From assembly GCA_030765045.1 (NCBI GenBank), contig CM060968.1, forward strand, positions 113,758,511 through 113,822,510: 64,000 nt of DNA. The letters are read 5' to 3'. The number at the start of each line of letters is the position of its first letter. Within the stretch, counting starts at the first letter, position 1. The notes under the pieces are model-generated. The model was not told the DNA's origin, did not search any database, and saw only the letters and a list, made by a program, of their open reading frames with translations. Shown piece by piece: positions 61,421-64,000 of this stretch. A program made the position numbers and the translations under genes. This DNA comes from Tenodera sinensis. Lineage: Eukaryota; Arthropoda; Insecta; Mantodea; Mantidae.

Positions 61421-63554
61421 TATCAATCCTATTTTGGCGAACAGATTTATATTGTATGAATATAAGAGCTTAAATAGGACGTCGAAAGAAATAGGCAGGC
61501 TGCGAGTAGCCTTACGGGGGAGGGTGGGGGAAGGTTACGCCATTTTGCCTGCCGTCCTTCAAAGTCGAATAGGAGGATAATTGAGTCAACGATCGCGAAG
61601 GGGAACTGGGTCGCCATCTAACCGCAACGGAAAATGCTAATTTAGAAACAACGCCTAGTGGCTATAGCTACTGCCACGTGTACCTACCTTACGGGACAGG
61701 CGTGCCCTCAAAAATTACCTTCTTATTCCTCCTGCCTACACAGACTTCAGAAATACGCAACCTCCTCCAGTATGATAATGTTATGACAAGGTAATATTAT
61801 CCCTGGTGCTGTCAAGAGGAGATGGTTTCGGGCAAAGTGGAAAGCCAACGCTAAATGTGAACCTTCGGCTAATTCGGAGATAAACAATAACCAACCCATG
61901 AGACCACTCACCACGGTTTAAGGGGGCCTAGGACAGATTATATGATTTCTAACATTTTCAATCTTTTTCAAATTTTCTATATTGGTAGCGCAATTTGTAA
62001 GTTGAAAAAATTAATGTAGTTTTTCAGCTATGAGCTACTTTCTATTTTTCATATCGCGGTATTTGAAAAACATGAAATAATCTTTCCACTACAAATATTC
62101 TTTTTCATTAATACCCTTTTGTCATATTAGTTGAAATCTTATATTCTAGAACGATATTTTCATTTTGTGCTTTGAGTAACAAAATACATTAATGCAGGTA
62201 TTGCAGCCTAAAATTTTTGGATTAATAGCAGCACTGTGACCAAATTTTATACTATAGTCCAAAATAGATCTACAATTTCTTTAGATGGTGATATAGAGCA
62301 AGTGCCCAGGTTCATGAAAAAGTAAAGACAATTTGTTATTTGTCATATAAGAGGCCAATGCTGCTGTAAAGGGTTAAAATTGGCCAACCCTTAAAAAGGT
62401 CTGGAACACCATAAAAGGCGCCTTCCTTTAGTTTATGGTCGTTATGTCAAAAATTCGGAGGAGCGATAGATCCAGTGTGTGATGTGTAGAGACGTGAAAT
62501 TGATGATTTTATTTGTAATGTTTGCTCATGAAGCACTCAGGAATTATTTTATTTTAGCTTCCTTTAGTTCCCGATGTGTTAATCTGTCATTTTGACCTGC
62601 TTTCAATCGACTTCTACATGTAGCAGAAAAGATTGCAATTAAAACATTAAAAATAAGCTATAGGTGATGATAATAATAACAAAAATAAACTGTCATTTGA
62701 AGACGTTTCCCAAAATCCATATTTCGCCACATGTTTTCAAAAGTTGTGAAAATTCAAAAGTCTTAAACGTATAAAGGAGTTCCATACTACCACTTCTTAC
62801 CCTAAGTTGTTAAAGCGGGAATGATTTAGAGCTTTTAGCAAATTAACTAGGTCAACATTTATAATTTTAAGGTGAGAATTTCTTCGGAGAAATTTAAACG
62901 AAGTTAGAGATAAAGAATGATTTTGTAAACATCATTTATACTCCTTGCTCTCTATATTAAAACACTGTGTTGCACTGTGAGATTCTGGCATTTATTATGA
63001 ATGTTAATACTAAAACTTAGCCGATGAAGGCCGTAATATTTCTTTTTCGTGTTTTACCCAAATTCAGGCTTGAGTGCGGCTCACAAAACTGTAGTTATTA
63101 AACCATTCCACGGGGTACTGGTTTTGACGTACTTGTAAATAATGTGAATACCTGCAGGGAATTTTATTTTAGAAGATAAACCGAGCAAGGTGCTTTAAAA
63201 GTTGACAGCAACTGTAAAGAACTTTGTAAATATTGAAATACCATCCCTTTATAGTATTCCTATTACCTCAATGGTAACTACTTTGGGGATAGGTATAACT
63301 ATCCCAAGTTTAATTTCTGAATACCTATTATTATCTTTTGGAACATGTCCAGACAAACACGAAGTTTTAACTATTCTTTTGTTTATGGAGGGATTTATCT
63401 ACTAAGCAGTTACCGAATTGATTACAGAAACCTCATCTCCTAAGATCAAGAATTATATGAAGGAATGGACTTTAAAATAACCTACCATGTGAATTAAACA
63501 TGTATTTTACTAATTTAAAAGTGACATGTTTTCGAACTAACATTACACAGTACT
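61421..63554. other. Upstream DNA, no gene recognised
   Basis: AT-rich. The stretch beginning GGGGGCCTAGGACAGATTAT at about 61923 looks like the edge of an interspersed repeat, but no partner was found in the window. Confidence 0.45.
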
Positions 63555-63672
63555 AAAGACTCAGAGTGCCTCAAAGAATGCATTTCTTCTGATGAAATCT
63601 CAATATCGAATTTTTGGGTGGAATAGGTACAATACCTCCTGCGTACTATACGTAGCAGACAAAGTAAAAAGT
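63555..63672 (+). repeat. R1 repeat, 3' end
   Basis: ATTTCTTCTGATGAAATCTC through TACGTAGCAGACAAAGTAAA. A clean 3' terminus shared with the 8.98 and 11.77 kb copies. Confidence 0.58.
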
Positions 63673-64000
63673 AAGCTGCTTTAATAACAAAAAACATTCT
63701 GTGCTAAGCACTAATACAATATTTTCTCGTATTTCATGTTTTAATTACAATGATTAACGATTTATTTTCAATGGACATGTTTTCAAGAATTATTACTGTA
63801 ATAATTTGACATGTTTTCAGTTAGCCCTGAATGTATAGGTACAAACGTGTGCTTTTATTTGCGTAAACAAAAACGTGTGCCTGAAATTTAGTCCCCTGCG
63901 CGCCACTAATGATCCGAGCGCCACAGTTTGTGAAGTGCGACATCACTGCTGTGGGATTTCTACAGATAAGGCACACACTGGGGACCTTGCTCCATCGATT

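Noticed and set aside
1..64000. CRISPR arrays, operons, rRNA genes
   Set aside because: No regularly spaced identical repeats, no prokaryotic gene layout and no rRNA-like sequence were seen.

Overview
This is an AT-rich animal nuclear window, almost certainly from an insect and most plausibly a polyneopteran such as a cockroach or termite. The lineage rests on the kinds of repeats present (insect-type Tc1/mariner relatives, LINE fragments, tRNA-derived SINEs) and on my memory of similar SINEs; it was not checked against a database. There is no prokaryotic gene organisation. About 95 percent of the window is intron or intergenic DNA filled with decayed mobile elements. Nearly every open reading frame over 60 codons is a chance frame in repeat or AT-rich DNA.

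One cellular gene can be supported. It lies on the minus strand and runs from an ATG at 61304 to a stop at 31424. I assembled it from four coding exons (60816-61304, 42154-42364, 40969-41191, 31424-31556) with GT..AG introns of about 18.5, 1.0 and 9.4 kb. The intron phases (0, 1, 2) all fit and give a continuous 351-residue protein. It has a Ser/Pro-rich disordered start, an acidic linker and a region that reads like tandem RRM-like folds of the retroelement Gag / ZCCHC type, with no visible zinc knuckle. A poly(A) signal lies 32 bases past the stop. I do not recognise the gene by name.

Layout from left to right. 1-31386 lies downstream of the gene. It holds many copies of an unclassified roughly 0.8 kb repeat (here called R1), a Tc1/mariner-like transposase remnant (6300-7054), two LINE reverse-transcriptase C-terminal remnants (10585-10850 and 12225-12735), two nearly identical 211-bp tRNA-derived SINEs (11832-12042 and 24831-25041), a 1.2 kb tandem duplication (23418-25970), and an internally deleted Tc1/mariner-like element with about 95-bp inverted ends (29241-30230). 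31557-40968 is intron 3. It carries three hammerhead-ribozyme-like motifs of the Penelope-like-element kind (32.6, 38.0 and 40.1 kb), the most interesting non-coding signal. Intron 2 and intron 3 each hold one copy of a direct repeat (R3), so the pair flanks exon 3. 42365-60815 is intron 1, with more R1 fragments, a mariner transposase tail (49575-49805), another tRNA-derived SINE (53741-53930) and a minisatellite-bearing repeat (56935-57410). 61305-64000 is upstream DNA; the first exon is CpG-rich.

The elements do not form a pathway. The interplay visible here is structural: repeats inserted into each other and into large introns, with direct and inverted junctions that could drive rearrangement.
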